This document shows, in pieces, positions 18,220 through 27,842 of a stretch of 64,000 nt of DNA. Origin of the DNA: Streptococcus parasanguinis CC87K (GTDB taxonomy: Bacteria > Bacillota > Bacilli > Lactobacillales > Streptococcaceae). The notes beneath the pieces were generated by a model. The model was not told the DNA's origin. It searched no databases and worked only from the letters and a program-made list of their open reading frames with translations. Position 1 is the stretch's first letter. The number at the start of each line of letters is the position of its first letter. Location of the stretch: positions 248,001-312,000 of the forward strand of contig NZ_KI669401.1 of assembly GCF_000507765.1 (NCBI RefSeq), written 5' to 3'. The position numbers and the translations under genes were made by a program.

Positions 18220-19725
18220 ATGAACAAACGTGTAAAAATCGTTGCAACTTTAGGTCCTGCGGTAGAAATCCGTGGCGGTAAAAAATTCGGTGAAGATGGA
18301 TACTGGGCTGAAAAACTTGACGTTGAAGCTTCAGCACAAAACATTGCTAAATTGATCGAAGCTGGTGCGAACACTTTCCGTTTCAACTTCTCACACGGTG
18401 ACCACCAAGAACAAGGTGAACGTATGGCGACTGTTAAACGTGCAGAAGAAATCGCTGGTAAAAAAGTTGGTTACCTTCTTGATACAAAAGGTCCTGAAAT
18501 CCGTACTGAATTGTTCGAAGGCGAAGCTAAAGAATATTCATACAAGACTGGTGAACGTATCCGCGTTGCTACAAAACAAGGTATTAAATCAACTCGTGAA
18601 GTGATTGCTTTGAACGTTGCTGGTGCGCTTGACATCTTTGATGACGTTGAAGTTGGACACCAAGTATTGGTTGATGATGGTAAATTGGGTCTTCGCGTTG
18701 TAGAAAAAGACGCTGCAAAACGTGAATTTGTTGTTGAAGTTGAAAACGATGGTATCATCGCTAAACAAAAAGGTGTAAACATCCCTAACACTAAGATTCC
18801 TTTCCCAGCACTTGCTGAACGTGATAACGACGATATCCGTTTCGGTTTGGAACAAGGTATCAACTTCATCGCGATCTCATTCGTACGTACTGCAAAAGAC
18901 GTTCAAGAAGTTCGTGCTATCTGTGAAGAAACTGGTAACAGCCACGTTCAATTGTTTGCGAAAATCGAAAACCAACAAGGTATCGAAAACTTGGATGAAA
19001 TCATCGAAGTTACTGATGGTATCATGATCGCTCGTGGTGACATGGGTATCGAAGTACCATTCGAAATGGTTCCAGTTTACCAAAAAATGATTACTTCTAA
19101 AGTAAATGCTGCTGGTAAAGTTGTTATCACTGCAACAAACATGCTTGAAACAATGACTGAAAAACCACGTGCTACACGTTCTGAAGTATCTGACGTCTTC
19201 AACGCTGTTATCGATGGTACTGATGCTACAATGCTTTCAGGTGAGTCTGCAAACGGTAAATACCCACTTGAATCTGTAGCTACAATGGCGAAAATCGACA
19301 TGAACGCTCAAACACTTTTGAAAGAATATGGTCGTTTGAACCCAGCTTCATTCGAACGTAACTCTAAGACAGAAGTTATGGCTTCAGCTGTTAAAGATGC
19401 TACAAACTCAATGGATATCAAATTGGTTGTAACCTTGACTAAGACAGGTCACACTGCACGTTTGATCTCTAAATACCGTCCAGATGCTGATATCTTGGCA
19501 TTGACATTTGACGAATTGACAGAACGTGGATTGATGTTGAACTGGGGTGTTATCCCAATGTTGACAGATGCTCCTTCATCAACTGATGATATGTTCGAAA
19601 TTGCTGAACGTAAAGCAGTTGAAGCTGGTCTTGTTAAATCTGGTGATGATATCGTTATCGTTGCTGGTGTACCAGTTGGAGAAGCTGTTCGTACAAACAC
19701 AATGCGTATCCGTACAGTACGTTAA
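18220..19725 (+). CDS. pyk: Pyruvate kinase
   Basis: A 501-residue protein with MNKRVKIVATLGPAV, the substrate loop RFNFSHG (near 47), the active-site signature IENQQGIENLDEI (Lys/Glu, near 250) and a C-terminal allosteric domain. It converts phosphoenolpyruvate and ADP to pyruvate and ATP. Codon bias is as strong as in pfkA. It is preceded by AAAAAGGAG and followed by a hairpin and T-rich stretch at 19740. Confidence 0.98.
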   Translation: MNKRVKIVATLGPAVEIRGGKKFGEDGYWAEKLDVEASAQNIAKLIEAGANTFRFNFSHGDHQEQGERMATVKRAEEIAGKKVGYLLDTKGPEIRTELFEGEAKEYSYKTGERIRVATKQGIKSTREVIALNVAGALDIFDDVEVGHQVLVDDGKLGLRVVEKDAAKREFVVEVENDGIIAKQKGVNIPNTKIPFPALAERDNDDIRFGLEQGINFIAISFVRTAKDVQEVRAICEETGNSHVQLFAKIENQQGIENLDEIIEVTDGIMIARGDMGIEVPFEMVPVYQKMITSKVNAAGKVVITATNMLETMTEKPRATRSEVSDVFNAVIDGTDATMLSGESANGKYPLESVATMAKIDMNAQTLLKEYGRLNPASFERNSKTEVMASAVKDATNSMDIKLVVTLTKTGHTARLISKYRPDADILALTFDELTERGLMLNWGVIPMLTDAPSSTDDMFEIAERKAVEAGLVKSGDDIVIVAGVPVGEAVRTNTMRIRTVR

Positions 19726-19739
19726 TAGACAATTATATC

Positions 19740-19796
19740 TAAAAGCCTTGCTGGTTGGTCCGAAAGGATTGACCGCGAGGTTTTTCTTTTTCTTCT
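19740..19796 (+). terminator. Terminator of pfkA-pyk
   Basis: An imperfect hairpin AAAAGCCTtGCtGGT ... ACCgcgAGGtTTTT is followed by TTTTTCTTTTTC. Confidence 0.6.
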
Positions 19797-19857
19797 GGTG
19801 TGTGTTGATAAGAATTCTCACTAATGCTTACTTTCTCTTTTTTAAAGATCAAAAACA

Positions 19858-19866
19858 TGGTATAAT
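19858..19866 (+). promoter_or_regulatory. Extended -10 promoter of the signal-peptidase-like gene
   Basis: TGGTATAAT lies 24 bp before the start codon; no clear -35 box. Confidence 0.6.
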
Positions 19867-19890
19867 AAATAAAAAGGAAGGGAGACATAC

Positions 19891-20451
19891 ATGCCAAGGA
19901 GAGATTTAATTAGAAATGTCATAATTGTCGGTGTACTGGTTTTGGCACTGATTTTGCTTCGAATCTTTGTATTTCATCCATTTAGTATCAATGATAAAAT
20001 GGCCAATGCTTCTGTGAAAACTGGAGATCTTGTGGTAGCAACTAGAAACGCTCAGGTAGATCGCAGTGATTTGGTCTTATATAAGGTCGGTGGAAAAGAA
20101 TACCTTGGACGTGTCATTGCCAAAGAAAACGACGAAGTCAGCTACGTAGATGACGTCCTCTATTTGAATGGACAGGCAACACCAGAACCTTACCTGAATA
20201 AAATGCTGAATAAACACCTAGCTGCTCCAACGAGTAATGGGTATTATACGGATGATTTCTTTTTATCAGAGTTAAAAGGGACCAAGGCTGGTCGTGTACC
20301 ATCGGATACTTATCTAGTCTTAAATGATAACCGTGGGGATACAGAAGATAGCCGTGAGTTTGGTTATATCCATAAAAATCAGATCGAAGGAGTCGTGAAT
20401 CTGCGTCTCTATCCTCTCAATAAATTTGGATTTATAAAAGTAGAAGAATAG
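19891..20451 (+). CDS. Signal peptidase I-like membrane protein, catalytic dyad apparently missing
   Basis: A 186-residue S26-family protein with one N-terminal transmembrane helix (about 8-27), then an extracellular beta domain. The fold motifs are kept: GDLVVATRN (box C), GRVIAKENDEV (box D), and LNDNRGDTEDSREFG (box E). The catalytic Ser of the usual G-x-S-M-x-P motif is Lys here (SINDKMANAS), and the general-base Lys before R-V-I-G is Gly (YLGRVIA). As read, it should not cleave signal peptides by the known mechanism. Dyad-less SipA proteins of streptococcal pilus loci are a precedent. It lies downstream of pyk and has its own promoter. Confidence 0.82.
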   Translation: MPRRDLIRNVIIVGVLVLALILLRIFVFHPFSINDKMANASVKTGDLVVATRNAQVDRSDLVLYKVGGKEYLGRVIAKENDEVSYVDDVLYLNGQATPEPYLNKMLNKHLAAPTSNGYYTDDFFLSELKGTKAGRVPSDTYLVLNDNRGDTEDSREFGYIHKNQIEGVVNLRLYPLNKFGFIKVEE

Positions 20452-20470
20452 CCGAAAGGCTATTTTTTTT
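20447..20470 (+). terminator. Terminator after the signal-peptidase-like gene
   Basis: A stem AATAGCC/GGCTATT with a GAAA tetraloop is followed by eight T; the stem overlaps the stop codon. Confidence 0.88.
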
Positions 20471-20549
20471 ATAAATATCAAAATGAACTAGTTTTTTTCC
20501 ATTTTTGTGGTAAGATGTTCATTAAATAATTTTTTAGGAGGAGAATGCT

Positions 20550-21191
20550 ATGCAGTATGCTTTGGAAATTTTACCAAGTTTGTTAAAGGGAGCAAGCCTC
20601 ACCTTGCAAGTGTTTGCTTTCGTATTGATTTTATCGATTCCGCTAGGAATCGTTGTTGCTTTTTTGCTTCAGTTGCGCTCAAAGATCCTGCATGGACTCC
20701 TAACGATTTATATCTGGATCATGCGAGGAACTCCTCTTTTGCTTCAGTTGATCTTTATTTATTACGTCCTTCCAAGTATTGGGATTCGGATTGATCGCTT
20801 GCCTGCAGCTATCACAGCCTTCACTCTCAATTATGCAGCCTATTTTGCGGAAATCTTCCGTGGAGGAATTGTCGCCATTCCGACAGGTCAGTATGAGGCG
20901 GCCAAGGTCTTGAAATTGAGTTCATGGCAAACAATTCGCTATATCATTTTGCCTCAGGTGGTGAAGATCGTTCTTCCAAGTGTCTTCAATGAAGTCATGT
21001 CCTTGATTAAAGACACCTCCTTGGTCTATGCTCTGGGAATTAGTGATTTGATCCTGGCTAGTCGGACGGCAGCCAATCGTGATGCCAGTCTAGCGCCTAT
21101 GTTTTTGGCGGGAGCTATTTATTTAATCCTCATTGGGATCGTGACCATCATTGCTAAGCGAGTTGAAAAGAACTTTTCATATTATAAATAG
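20550..21191 (+). CDS. Polar amino-acid ABC transporter permease
   Basis: A 213-residue HisM/GlnP-type permease with about five membrane segments and the cytoplasmic EAA loop (GQYEAAKVLKLSSWQTIRYIILPQ, near residues 110-135). It forms the channel of the importer with the ATPase at 21204 and the binding lipoprotein at 21843. The ATG at 20550 has AGGAGGAG upstream. Substrate (a polar amino acid or cystine-like compound) cannot be fixed from sequence. Confidence 0.93.
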   Translation: MQYALEILPSLLKGASLTLQVFAFVLILSIPLGIVVAFLLQLRSKILHGLLTIYIWIMRGTPLLLQLIFIYYVLPSIGIRIDRLPAAITAFTLNYAAYFAEIFRGGIVAIPTGQYEAAKVLKLSSWQTIRYIILPQVVKIVLPSVFNEVMSLIKDTSLVYALGISDLILASRTAANRDASLAPMFLAGAIYLILIGIVTIIAKRVEKNFSYYK

Positions 21192-21203
21192 GAGGAGAAG
21201 CAT

Positions 21204-21833
21204 ATGTTAGAATTAAAACAAATTTCGAAACGGTTTGGGGATAAGCAGATCTTATCAGATTTCAATCTTCTCGTTCCTGAAAAACAAATCGTCGCCATTG
21301 TTGGTCCTTCTGGGGGAGGAAAAACCACCTTGCTTCGCATGCTAGCTGGTCTTGAAACCATTGATTCTGGTCAGATCATTTACAATGGTGAAAACTTGCC
21401 TCTGGATGCCTTAGAAAAACGAAATCTTCTCGGTTTTGTCTTTCAAGATTTTCAATTGTTTCCACATTTATCGGTCTTGGAAAACCTTATCTTGTCTCCT
21501 GTTAAGACCATGAATGTGACTAAGGAAGAAGCGAGTAAAAAAGCCATGAGCTTACTGGAGCGTCTAGGACTCGAACAACATGCGGATGCTTATCCCTTCT
21601 CTCTATCTGGTGGTCAGAAGCAACGGGTGGCATTGGCTCGTGCTATGATGATCGATCCAGAAATTATTGGCTATGATGAGCCGACTTCGGCCTTGGATCC
21701 AGAATTGCGATTAGAAGTTGAGAAGTTAATCTTGCAAAACCGTGAACTGGGGGTGACTCAGATCGTTGTTACCCATGATATTCCGTTTGCAGAAGCAATT
21801 GCGGATGTTCTTCTCAAGGTTGAGCCTAAATAG
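21204..21833 (+). CDS. Amino-acid ABC transporter ATP-binding protein
   Basis: A 209-residue GlnQ/HisP-like ATPase, a little short for the family (about 240). Walker A GPSGGGKTT (near 35), Q-loop FQDFQLF, signature LSGGQKQRVALARAM, Walker [14 protein letters not shown] and H-loop VVTHD are all intact. The C-terminal end stops early after the H-loop. GGAGGAG precedes both this gene and the next, with 12- and 9-bp gaps, consistent with one operon. Confidence 0.94.
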   Translation: MLELKQISKRFGDKQILSDFNLLVPEKQIVAIVGPSGGGKTTLLRMLAGLETIDSGQIIYNGENLPLDALEKRNLLGFVFQDFQLFPHLSVLENLILSPVKTMNVTKEEASKKAMSLLERLGLEQHADAYPFSLSGGQKQRVALARAMMIDPEIIGYDEPTSALDPELRLEVEKLILQNRELGVTQIVVTHDIPFAEAIADVLLKVEPK

Positions 21834-21842
21834 GAGGAGACT

Positions 21843-22670
21843 ATGAAACGAGTAATACCATGGCTGATAGGTGTCCTTAGTCTCGCTCTTCTGACTGCCT
21901 GTGGACAGACAGTCAGTGATCCTAAAGTGGACAACTGGCAAAAATACCAAAAAGAGCAGTCCATCACGATTGGTTTTGATAATACTTTCGTTCCCATGGG
22001 CTTTGAGCAAAAAGATGGGAGCTACGCTGGTTTTGACATTGATTTGGCCAATCAAGTCTTTGAATCTTATGGGATTCATGTCAACTGGCAACCCATTGAT
22101 TGGGATATGAAAGAAACGGAACTGAAAAATGGGACCATTGATGCCATCTGGAATGGCTATTCGGCAACAGATGAACGTCGGGAAAGTGTTGCTTTTACCA
22201 AGCCCTATATGAAAAATGAACAAGTCTTGGTCACTAAGAAAGCCTCTGGGATCCAATCAGTCGATGGGATGAAAGAGAAACGATTAGGTGCCCAGACCGG
22301 ATCGTCTGGCTATATGGATTTTGAAGCCAATCCTAAAATCTTAAAAAATAAGGTTAAAAATCAAAAGGCTACCCAATACCAGAGTTTCAACGAGGCGCTG
22401 ATCGATCTTCAGAATGATCGGATCGATGGCCTCTTAATCGACCGTGTCTATGCCAACTATTATCTGCAAACGGAAGGAATTTTAAAAGACTACAATGTCT
22501 TTCCTGTCGGTTTTGAGACAGAATCCTTTGCGGTAGGGGTGCGCAAGGCGGATAAAACTTTGAAGAAAAAAATTGATGAAGCATTCGTAAAACTTTATCA
22601 AAAGGGCCAGTTCCAAAAGATCTCTAAGAAGTGGTTCGGAACGGATGTAGCAACAGACGATATCAAGTAA
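21843..22670 (+). CDS. Amino-acid ABC transporter substrate-binding lipoprotein
   Basis: A 275-residue family 3 solute-binding protein. It has a lipoprotein signal peptide with lipobox LLTAC (Cys near residue 20), then the typical SITIGFDNTFVPMGF start and the GFDIDLAN motif, and ends in a helix that closes the hinge. It is anchored on the outer leaflet and delivers the ligand to the permease at 20550. The operon ends in the repeat at 22674. Confidence 0.94.
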   Translation: MKRVIPWLIGVLSLALLTACGQTVSDPKVDNWQKYQKEQSITIGFDNTFVPMGFEQKDGSYAGFDIDLANQVFESYGIHVNWQPIDWDMKETELKNGTIDAIWNGYSATDERRESVAFTKPYMKNEQVLVTKKASGIQSVDGMKEKRLGAQTGSSGYMDFEANPKILKNKVKNQKATQYQSFNEALIDLQNDRIDGLLIDRVYANYYLQTEGILKDYNVFPVGFETESFAVGVRKADKTLKKKIDEAFVKLYQKGQFQKISKKWFGTDVATDDIK

Positions 22671-22673
22671 TAA

Positions 22674-22853
22674 AGAGAGTGGGACAGAAATCGGTAATTC
22701 GTTAGAATTCGATTTCGTCGTCCCACCTCCGCACAGTTGAGTAGGGCTGTAAAAGCTGATGAAATCAGCGTAGTAGAGCCCACTCAACCACTGCGTCTTG
22801 CTCGGCAATCCAAAAATAATTGAGAGGCTAGGACTTTTGTCCCAGCCTCTTTT
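22674..22853 (-). repeat. Interspersed hairpin repeat, copy A (reverse orientation)
   Basis: A 180-bp element bounded by the inverted ends AGAG(GC/AG)TGGGACA. It lies between two convergent genes, the binding protein and mntE, and its outer edge contributes to the mntE stop codon region (22852-22854). It is nearly identical to the copies at 31987, 48574 and 52612. The internal stem-loops are AGGCT-GGAC/GTCC-AGCCT, a long arm around GCTGAT/ATCAGC and GAAATCG/CGATTTC. Confidence 0.92.
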
Positions 22854-24042
22854 AGTCGGTTTTATTAGTAATTTGATGGAAAATCTTTTGCCACGTTTCA
22901 TGGCGACGCCAGAGACTGGTATGGATTTGACCATCTAGTTCATAGCGTATGAGTTTGGTTTTTTGGCTGATGGATTCCAGTTCAAAGTTTTGCAATTGAA
23001 CTTGGTCGCTTGCGAGAGCCTCTAATAATTCTGCCTTGTTGTGTTCGTGACCGGTATCGTCAATCAAGGTATAATTATCCGCTAGCAATGTATCAAACTC
23101 TTGCTTAGCATAGAGGCGTTTTTCATAGGTTAAGAGTTTCTTTTCAACGTTTTCGATCAGCTCATCTTCAGGAATTGAGCTAGGTTCCACATGGACGTCA
23201 ATGTCAAAGACTCCAAATTCTTCTTTTAGGAGATTCTCGACTTCTTCTGTGATCGCATGGCTTTCATAGACGGAAAGATCGGGATTCATCTCCAAGACAA
23301 CGTCCAGATAGATATTGCTTCCGTAGGTCCGTCCGCGTTGGTATTTCACACGCGCAATCTTAGGGAGTTTTAAAATAGCTTTTTCGTAATCTTCGAGGAG
23401 ACTATCGTCAAAGCCATCTGAAAGACTAAAGGAAGATTCCATAAAAATATCGTAGGCTGTTTTGAGGATAAAGAAGGTGATGATGATGGCTACGATTTTA
23501 TCGACAATTGGATAGTTAAAAGCACTAGCAGCGATCGCGATCGACGTTCCAAGAGAAGTGACGACGTCTGAAAGATTGTCTTTTGCGGCAGCTTTTAAGG
23601 CTTTTGATTTGGCCCGTTTTGCTAAGCGAAGATTGTAGAAATAAACGCCTAGCATGACAAGGGCTGAAACCACTCCGACACCAGCACCGAGTGGATCAAT
23701 GCTAACTGTTTCATTGCTGAAGATCTTTTGGAGGGTATCGCGTAAGACATCAAAACCAACATAAAACATAATGATGGAGGTGACTAGGCTTGCTAGATCC
23801 TCAATTTTCCAGTGACCAAATTTGTGATCGCGGTCAGCAGGTTGGCGAGCGAGACGAATCCCGATGAGCAGGGCAGCATTGCTGATGATATCAGATAAGT
23901 TGTTAAATCCATCGGCTACCAAACTGGATGAATGAAGTAGATGGCCGGTAGCCAATTTTACTGAAGAGAGCAATAAATAGGCTAGAATACTAATGATAGC
24001 GCCACGTTCGGCCAGTTTTAAGTTACTGTATGGTTTATCCAA
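22852..24042 (-). CDS. mntE: Manganese exporter, cation diffusion facilitator family
   Basis: A 396-residue CDF protein that matches my recollection of pneumococcal MntE along its whole length (NLKLAERGAIISI, SLVADGFNNLSD, GHWKIEDLASL). It has six N-terminal membrane helices with metal-binding Asp in DGFNNLSD and KDNLSD, then a cytoplasmic domain. An extra C-terminal domain (about 300-396) is typical of MntE. It exports excess Mn2+. It is a single gene, convergent with the amino-acid transporter. Confidence 0.93.
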   Translation of the reverse strand: MDKPYSNLKLAERGAIISILAYLLLSSVKLATGHLLHSSSLVADGFNNLSDIISNAALLIGIRLARQPADRDHKFGHWKIEDLASLVTSIIMFYVGFDVLRDTLQKIFSNETVSIDPLGAGVGVVSALVMLGVYFYNLRLAKRAKSKALKAAAKDNLSDVVTSLGTSIAIAASAFNYPIVDKIVAIIITFFILKTAYDIFMESSFSLSDGFDDSLLEDYEKAILKLPKIARVKYQRGRTYGSNIYLDVVLEMNPDLSVYESHAITEEVENLLKEEFGVFDIDVHVEPSSIPEDELIENVEKKLLTYEKRLYAKQEFDTLLADNYTLIDDTGHEHNKAELLEALASDQVQLQNFELESISQKTKLIRYELDGQIHTSLWRRHETWQKIFHQITNKTD

Positions 24043-24089
24043 AATATCCTCCTAGACCTCGGATGAAATCCTGTTTTCTTTAAGCTACT

Positions 24090-24118
24090 ATTATATCGTT
24101 TTTGGAAGGGAAATTCAA
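24090..24118 (-). promoter_or_regulatory. Promoter of mntE
   Basis: On the minus strand: TTGAAT (24113-24118), 17 bp and TATAAT (24090-24095), 47 bp before the start. Confidence 0.72.
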
Positions 24119-24155
24119 ATGAGTCCTTTTTTAAAAGAAGCTAGGCAGGTTTTTG

Positions 24156-24164
24156 TGGTATAAT
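24156..24164 (+). promoter_or_regulatory. Extended -10 promoter of pcrA
   Basis: TGGTATAAT, 29 bp before the pcrA ATG. Confidence 0.6.
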
Positions 24165-24193
24165 AGAACGATTGAATGAATGAGGAGTATGAG

Positions 24194-26479
24194 ATGAATC
24201 CTTTATTGAATGGTATGAATGATCGCCAAGCAGAGGCGGTCCAAACGACAGAAGGTCCCCTCTTGATCATGGCGGGGGCTGGTTCTGGTAAGACACGTGT
24301 CTTGACCCACCGCATCGCTTACTTGATCGATGAAAAAATGGTCAATCCTTGGAATATTTTGGCCATTACCTTTACCAATAAAGCCGCTCGGGAGATGAAG
24401 GAGCGGGCTTATCAATTGAATCCAGCCACCCAAGATTGCTTGATTGCCACCTTCCACTCCATGTGTGTGCGCATCCTTCGCCGAGATGCGGATCACATTG
24501 GCTACAATCGTAACTTTACCATTGTCGATCCAGGTGAGCAACGGACCTTGATGAAGCGGATCTTGAAGTCCTTAAATTTGGATCCTAAGAAATGGAATGA
24601 ACGGACCATCTTGGGGACTATTTCCAATGCTAAAAATGACCTGATCGATGAAGTGGCCTATGCTGCACAAGCGGGAGATATGTATACTCAGATCGTCGCC
24701 AAGTGTTATGAGGCTTACCAAAAGGAACTCCGGCAGTCAGAAGCGGTAGACTTTGATGATTTGATCATGCTGACCTTACGTCTTTTTGATCAGCATCCAG
24801 ATGTGCTGACCTATTACCAGCAGAAGTTCCAATACATCCACGTAGACGAGTATCAAGATACCAACCATGCCCAATACCAGTTGGTCAAACTCTTGGCTTC
24901 ACGTTTTAAAAATATCTGTGTCGTTGGGGATGCGGACCAGTCTATTTATGGCTGGCGGGGAGCAGATATGCAGAATATCCTGGACTTTGAGAAGGATTAT
25001 AAGGAAGCTAAGGTCGTCCTCCTAGAAGAGAATTACCGCTCGACTAAGACGATTTTGCAAGCAGCCAATGATGTCATCAAAAACAATCGCCACCGCCGTC
25101 CGAAGAATCTCTGGACACAAAATGAAGACGGGGAAGAAATTGTCTATTATCGGGCTAATGATGAGCAGGATGAAGCTGTCTTTGTTGCTAAAACGATTGA
25201 AGAGCTTAGTCGCGAAGCTGGCTACAAACACCGTGATTTTGCAGTTCTCTACCGGACCAATGCCCAGTCACGGACCATTGAAGAAGCGCTACTCAAGTCC
25301 AACATTCCTTACACCATGGTAGGGGGCACCAAGTTCTACAGCCGGAAGGAAATTCGGGATGTCATTGCTTATCTGAACTTGATTGCCAACCTCAGTGACA
25401 ATATCAGTTTTGAGCGCATTATCAATGAACCCAAGAGGGGAATCGGGCCAGGTACAGTGGATAAGATTCGTGACTTTGCCCAACTGCAAGAGTCTTCACT
25501 CCTGGATGCTTCAGCCAATATCATGCTCTCAGGCATTAAAGGAAAGGCAGCTCAATCCATCTGGGACTTTGCCAATCTCATTCTTGATTTGAGAGAAAGA
25601 TTGGACCAGCTGACCATTACAGAGTTGGTCGAAGAAGTCCTTGACAAGACGGGCTATATGACGGCCCTAACCAATCAGGGAAATTTGGAAAGTCAGGCTC
25701 GCATCGAGAATATCCAAGAGTTCTTGTCTGTTACCAAGAATTTTGATGAAAATGGAGAGACCGTCGAAGACGAATCAGGTGTGGAAACCTTGAGTCGTTT
25801 CTTGAACGATTTGGCTTTGATTGCTGATACAGATGATGGGGCGCAAGAAACTTCAGAAGTCACCTTGATGACCCTTCACGCGGCTAAAGGATTGGAGTTT
25901 CCAGTCGTCTTCTTGATTGGGATGGAAGAAAATGTCTTTCCTCTTAGTCGTGCGGCTGAGGATCCAGATGAGTTAGAAGAAGAACGTCGTCTGGCTTATG
26001 TAGGTATTACACGGGCAGAGAAGGTTCTCTTCTTGACCAATGCCAACTCACGTTTGCTCTTTGGACGGACTAGCTACAACAGGCCAACGCGTTTCATCAA
26101 TGAAATTAGCTCGGATTTATTGTCCTACCAAGGATTAGCTCGTCCAGCCAACACTAGCTTTAAGGCTTCTTATAGCAATGGAGGCGGAACGACCTTTGGA
26201 AAAGGGATGAGCCTGTCACAAGCCCTTCAAGAGCGCAAGAGACAAGCAGCTCCAAGTACTCTCACGTCATCAAGCCTCCCCTTTGGCAATAGCAACCGTT
26301 CTAGCGCCAAAGAGAGCGTCGCTTGGTCCATTGGCGACATTGCCATTCACAAGAAGTGGGGTGAAGGAACCGTGCTTGAAGTATCTGGTAGTGGTAGTAC
26401 CCAAGAACTCAAGATCAACTTCCCAGAAGTGGGGCTCAAAAAACTCTTGGCCAGTGTTGCTCCGATTGAAAAGAAATAA
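24194..26479 (+). CDS. pcrA: ATP-dependent DNA helicase PcrA (UvrD/Rep family)
   Basis: A 761-residue superfamily 1A helicase. It has Q motif LNDRQ-like [11 protein letters not shown], Walker A AGAGSGKT (near 30), motif II DEYQD, motif [16 protein letters not shown], motif V ([10 protein letters not shown]) and motif VI (YVGITRA). A C-terminal Tudor-like RNA-polymerase-interaction segment ([14 protein letters not shown]) closes it. It unwinds DNA 3' to 5' in repair and in removing RecA. The ATG at 24194 has GGAG 7 bp upstream; the ATG at 24176 lacks a suitable site. Confidence 0.97.
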   Translation: MNPLLNGMNDRQAEAVQTTEGPLLIMAGAGSGKTRVLTHRIAYLIDEKMVNPWNILAITFTNKAAREMKERAYQLNPATQDCLIATFHSMCVRILRRDADHIGYNRNFTIVDPGEQRTLMKRILKSLNLDPKKWNERTILGTISNAKNDLIDEVAYAAQAGDMYTQIVAKCYEAYQKELRQSEAVDFDDLIMLTLRLFDQHPDVLTYYQQKFQYIHVDEYQDTNHAQYQLVKLLASRFKNICVVGDADQSIYGWRGADMQNILDFEKDYKEAKVVLLEENYRSTKTILQAANDVIKNNRHRRPKNLWTQNEDGEEIVYYRANDEQDEAVFVAKTIEELSREAGYKHRDFAVLYRTNAQSRTIEEALLKSNIPYTMVGGTKFYSRKEIRDVIAYLNLIANLSDNISFERIINEPKRGIGPGTVDKIRDFAQLQESSLLDASANIMLSGIKGKAAQSIWDFANLILDLRERLDQLTITELVEEVLDKTGYMTALTNQGNLESQARIENIQEFLSVTKNFDENGETVEDESGVETLSRFLNDLALIADTDDGAQETSEVTLMTLHAAKGLEFPVVFLIGMEENVFPLSRAAEDPDELEEERRLAYVGITRAEKVLFLTNANSRLLFGRTSYNRPTRFINEISSDLLSYQGLARPANTSFKASYSNGGGTTFGKGMSLSQALQERKRQAAPSTLTSSSLPFGNSNRSSAKESVAWSIGDIAIHKKWGEGTVLEVSGSGSTQELKINFPEVGLKKLLASVAPIEKK

Positions 26480-26483
26480 ACTG

Positions 26484-26516
26484 AAACCAGTAAGCTTAGC
26501 TTGCTGGTTTTGATTT
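26484..26516 (+). terminator. Terminator of pcrA
   Basis: A 12-bp stem AAACCAGTAAGC/GCTTGCTGGTTT (one T-G pair) with a TTA loop is followed by tgatttt. Confidence 0.65.
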
Positions 26517-26527
26517 TACAGGTGGCA

Positions 26528-26536
26528 TGATATAAT
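26528..26536 (+). promoter_or_regulatory. Extended -10 promoter of the DUF2130 gene
   Basis: TGATATAAT, 28 bp before the start; weak -35. Confidence 0.55.
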
Positions 26537-26564
26537 ATACTAAGAATAGAGAAAGAGGCATGCT

Positions 26565-27839
26565 ATGAACGAAATCAAGTGCCCCAACTGTGGGGAAGTC
26601 TTTACAGTCAACGAAAGTCAATACAGCGAACTCTTGTCACAGGTACGGACAGCTGAGTTTGACAAGGAAATTCATGAGCGGATTCGGCAAGAGTTGGCTT
26701 TAGCTGAGCAAAAGGCCCTTAATGAACAGCAAGAGAAGTTAGCAAAGAAGGACCAAGAAATTGCCCAGTTACAGAACCAGATTCAACAGTTTGATACCGA
26801 AAAAGAATTGGCCAAAAAAGAGGTGGAGCAAACGGCTAGCCAAAGCCTGCTAGAGAAAGAAAAAGAAGTGCAAGCACTGGAAAATCAGTTGGCCACCTTG
26901 CGCTTGGAGCATGAGAATCAACTGCAAAAAACACTGTCTGATCTAGAGAAAGAAAGAGATCAGGTCAAAAATCAGCTCCTATTACAAGAAAAAGAAAACG
27001 AGCTTTCTCTGACTTCTGTTAAGCAAAACTATGAGGCTCAGCTAAAGGCGGCCAATGAACAGGTCGAGTTCTACAAGAATTTTAAGGCCCAACAATCAAC
27101 CAAGGCCATCGGGGAAAGTCTGGAGCAGTATGCGGAAAGTGAATTCAACAAGGTTCGCAGTTTTGCCTTTCCAAATGCCTATTTTGAAAAGGACAACAAG
27201 GTCTCTGCGCGTGGGTCTAAAGGCGACTTTATCTTCCGCGAGTGCGATGAAAATGGGGTGGAGATTATCTCCATCATGTTTGAGATGAAGAATGAAGCCG
27301 ACGGGACAGAGAAGAAGCATAAGAATGCCGATTTCTACAAGGAATTGGACAAGGACCGTCGAGAAAAGAACTGTGAGTATGCGGTTTTAGTGACCATGCT
27401 TGAAGCAGATAACGACTACTTTAACACAGGGATTGTCGATGTCAGCCACGAGTATGAGAAGATGTATGTCGTCCGTCCTCAGTTCTTTATCCAGATCATT
27501 GGGCTCCTGCGTAATGCGGCCCTTAATTCCCTTAAATACAAGCAGGAATTGGCGCTTGTCCGTGAACAAAATATTGATATTACCCACTTTGAAGAGGACC
27601 TAGATGCCTTTAAAGTAGCCTTTGCTAAGAACTACAATTCGGCTTCTGTCAACTTTGGCAAGGCTATCGATGAAATCGACAAAGCCATCAAGCGGATGGA
27701 AGAAGTCAAGAAATTCCTCACCACATCAGAAAACCAACTTCGCCTCGCTAACAACAAGTTGGATGATGTTTCCGTTAAAAAATTGACTCGGAAAAATCCA
27801 ACCATGAAAGCTAAGTTTGATGCTCTGAAAGGAGAATAA
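26565..27839 (+). CDS. DUF2130 coiled-coil protein
   Basis: A 424-residue cytoplasmic protein. It starts with a small zinc-ribbon-like CPNCGE motif (residues 6-11; only one Cys pair is visible), continues with a long Glu/Gln/Lys-rich coiled coil (about 30-170) and ends in the DUF2130 domain (about 180-360; GDFIFRECDENG, FEMKNEADGT). The E-x-K and D residues of that domain resemble a PD-(D/E)xK nuclease core, but this is a motif impression only. The function is unknown. It precedes a hydrolase gene by 3 bp. Confidence 0.85.
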   Translation: MNEIKCPNCGEVFTVNESQYSELLSQVRTAEFDKEIHERIRQELALAEQKALNEQQEKLAKKDQEIAQLQNQIQQFDTEKELAKKEVEQTASQSLLEKEKEVQALENQLATLRLEHENQLQKTLSDLEKERDQVKNQLLLQEKENELSLTSVKQNYEAQLKAANEQVEFYKNFKAQQSTKAIGESLEQYAESEFNKVRSFAFPNAYFEKDNKVSARGSKGDFIFRECDENGVEIISIMFEMKNEADGTEKKHKNADFYKELDKDRREKNCEYAVLVTMLEADNDYFNTGIVDVSHEYEKMYVVRPQFFIQIIGLLRNAALNSLKYKQELALVREQNIDITHFEEDLDAFKVAFAKNYNSASVNFGKAIDEIDKAIKRMEEVKKFLTTSENQLRLANNKLDDVSVKKLTRKNPTMKAKFDALKGE

Positions 27840-27842
27840 TCT

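Noticed and set aside
20507..20794. Alternative ORF overlapping the start of the amino-acid permease gene
   Set aside because: Out of frame with the permease, Cys-rich and unlike any family; the permease frame has a strong ribosome site.
22674..22853. Repeat A as a small RNA gene or riboswitch
   Set aside because: Copies lie at unrelated 3' ends and have no consistent promoter, so an interspersed repeat is the simpler reading.
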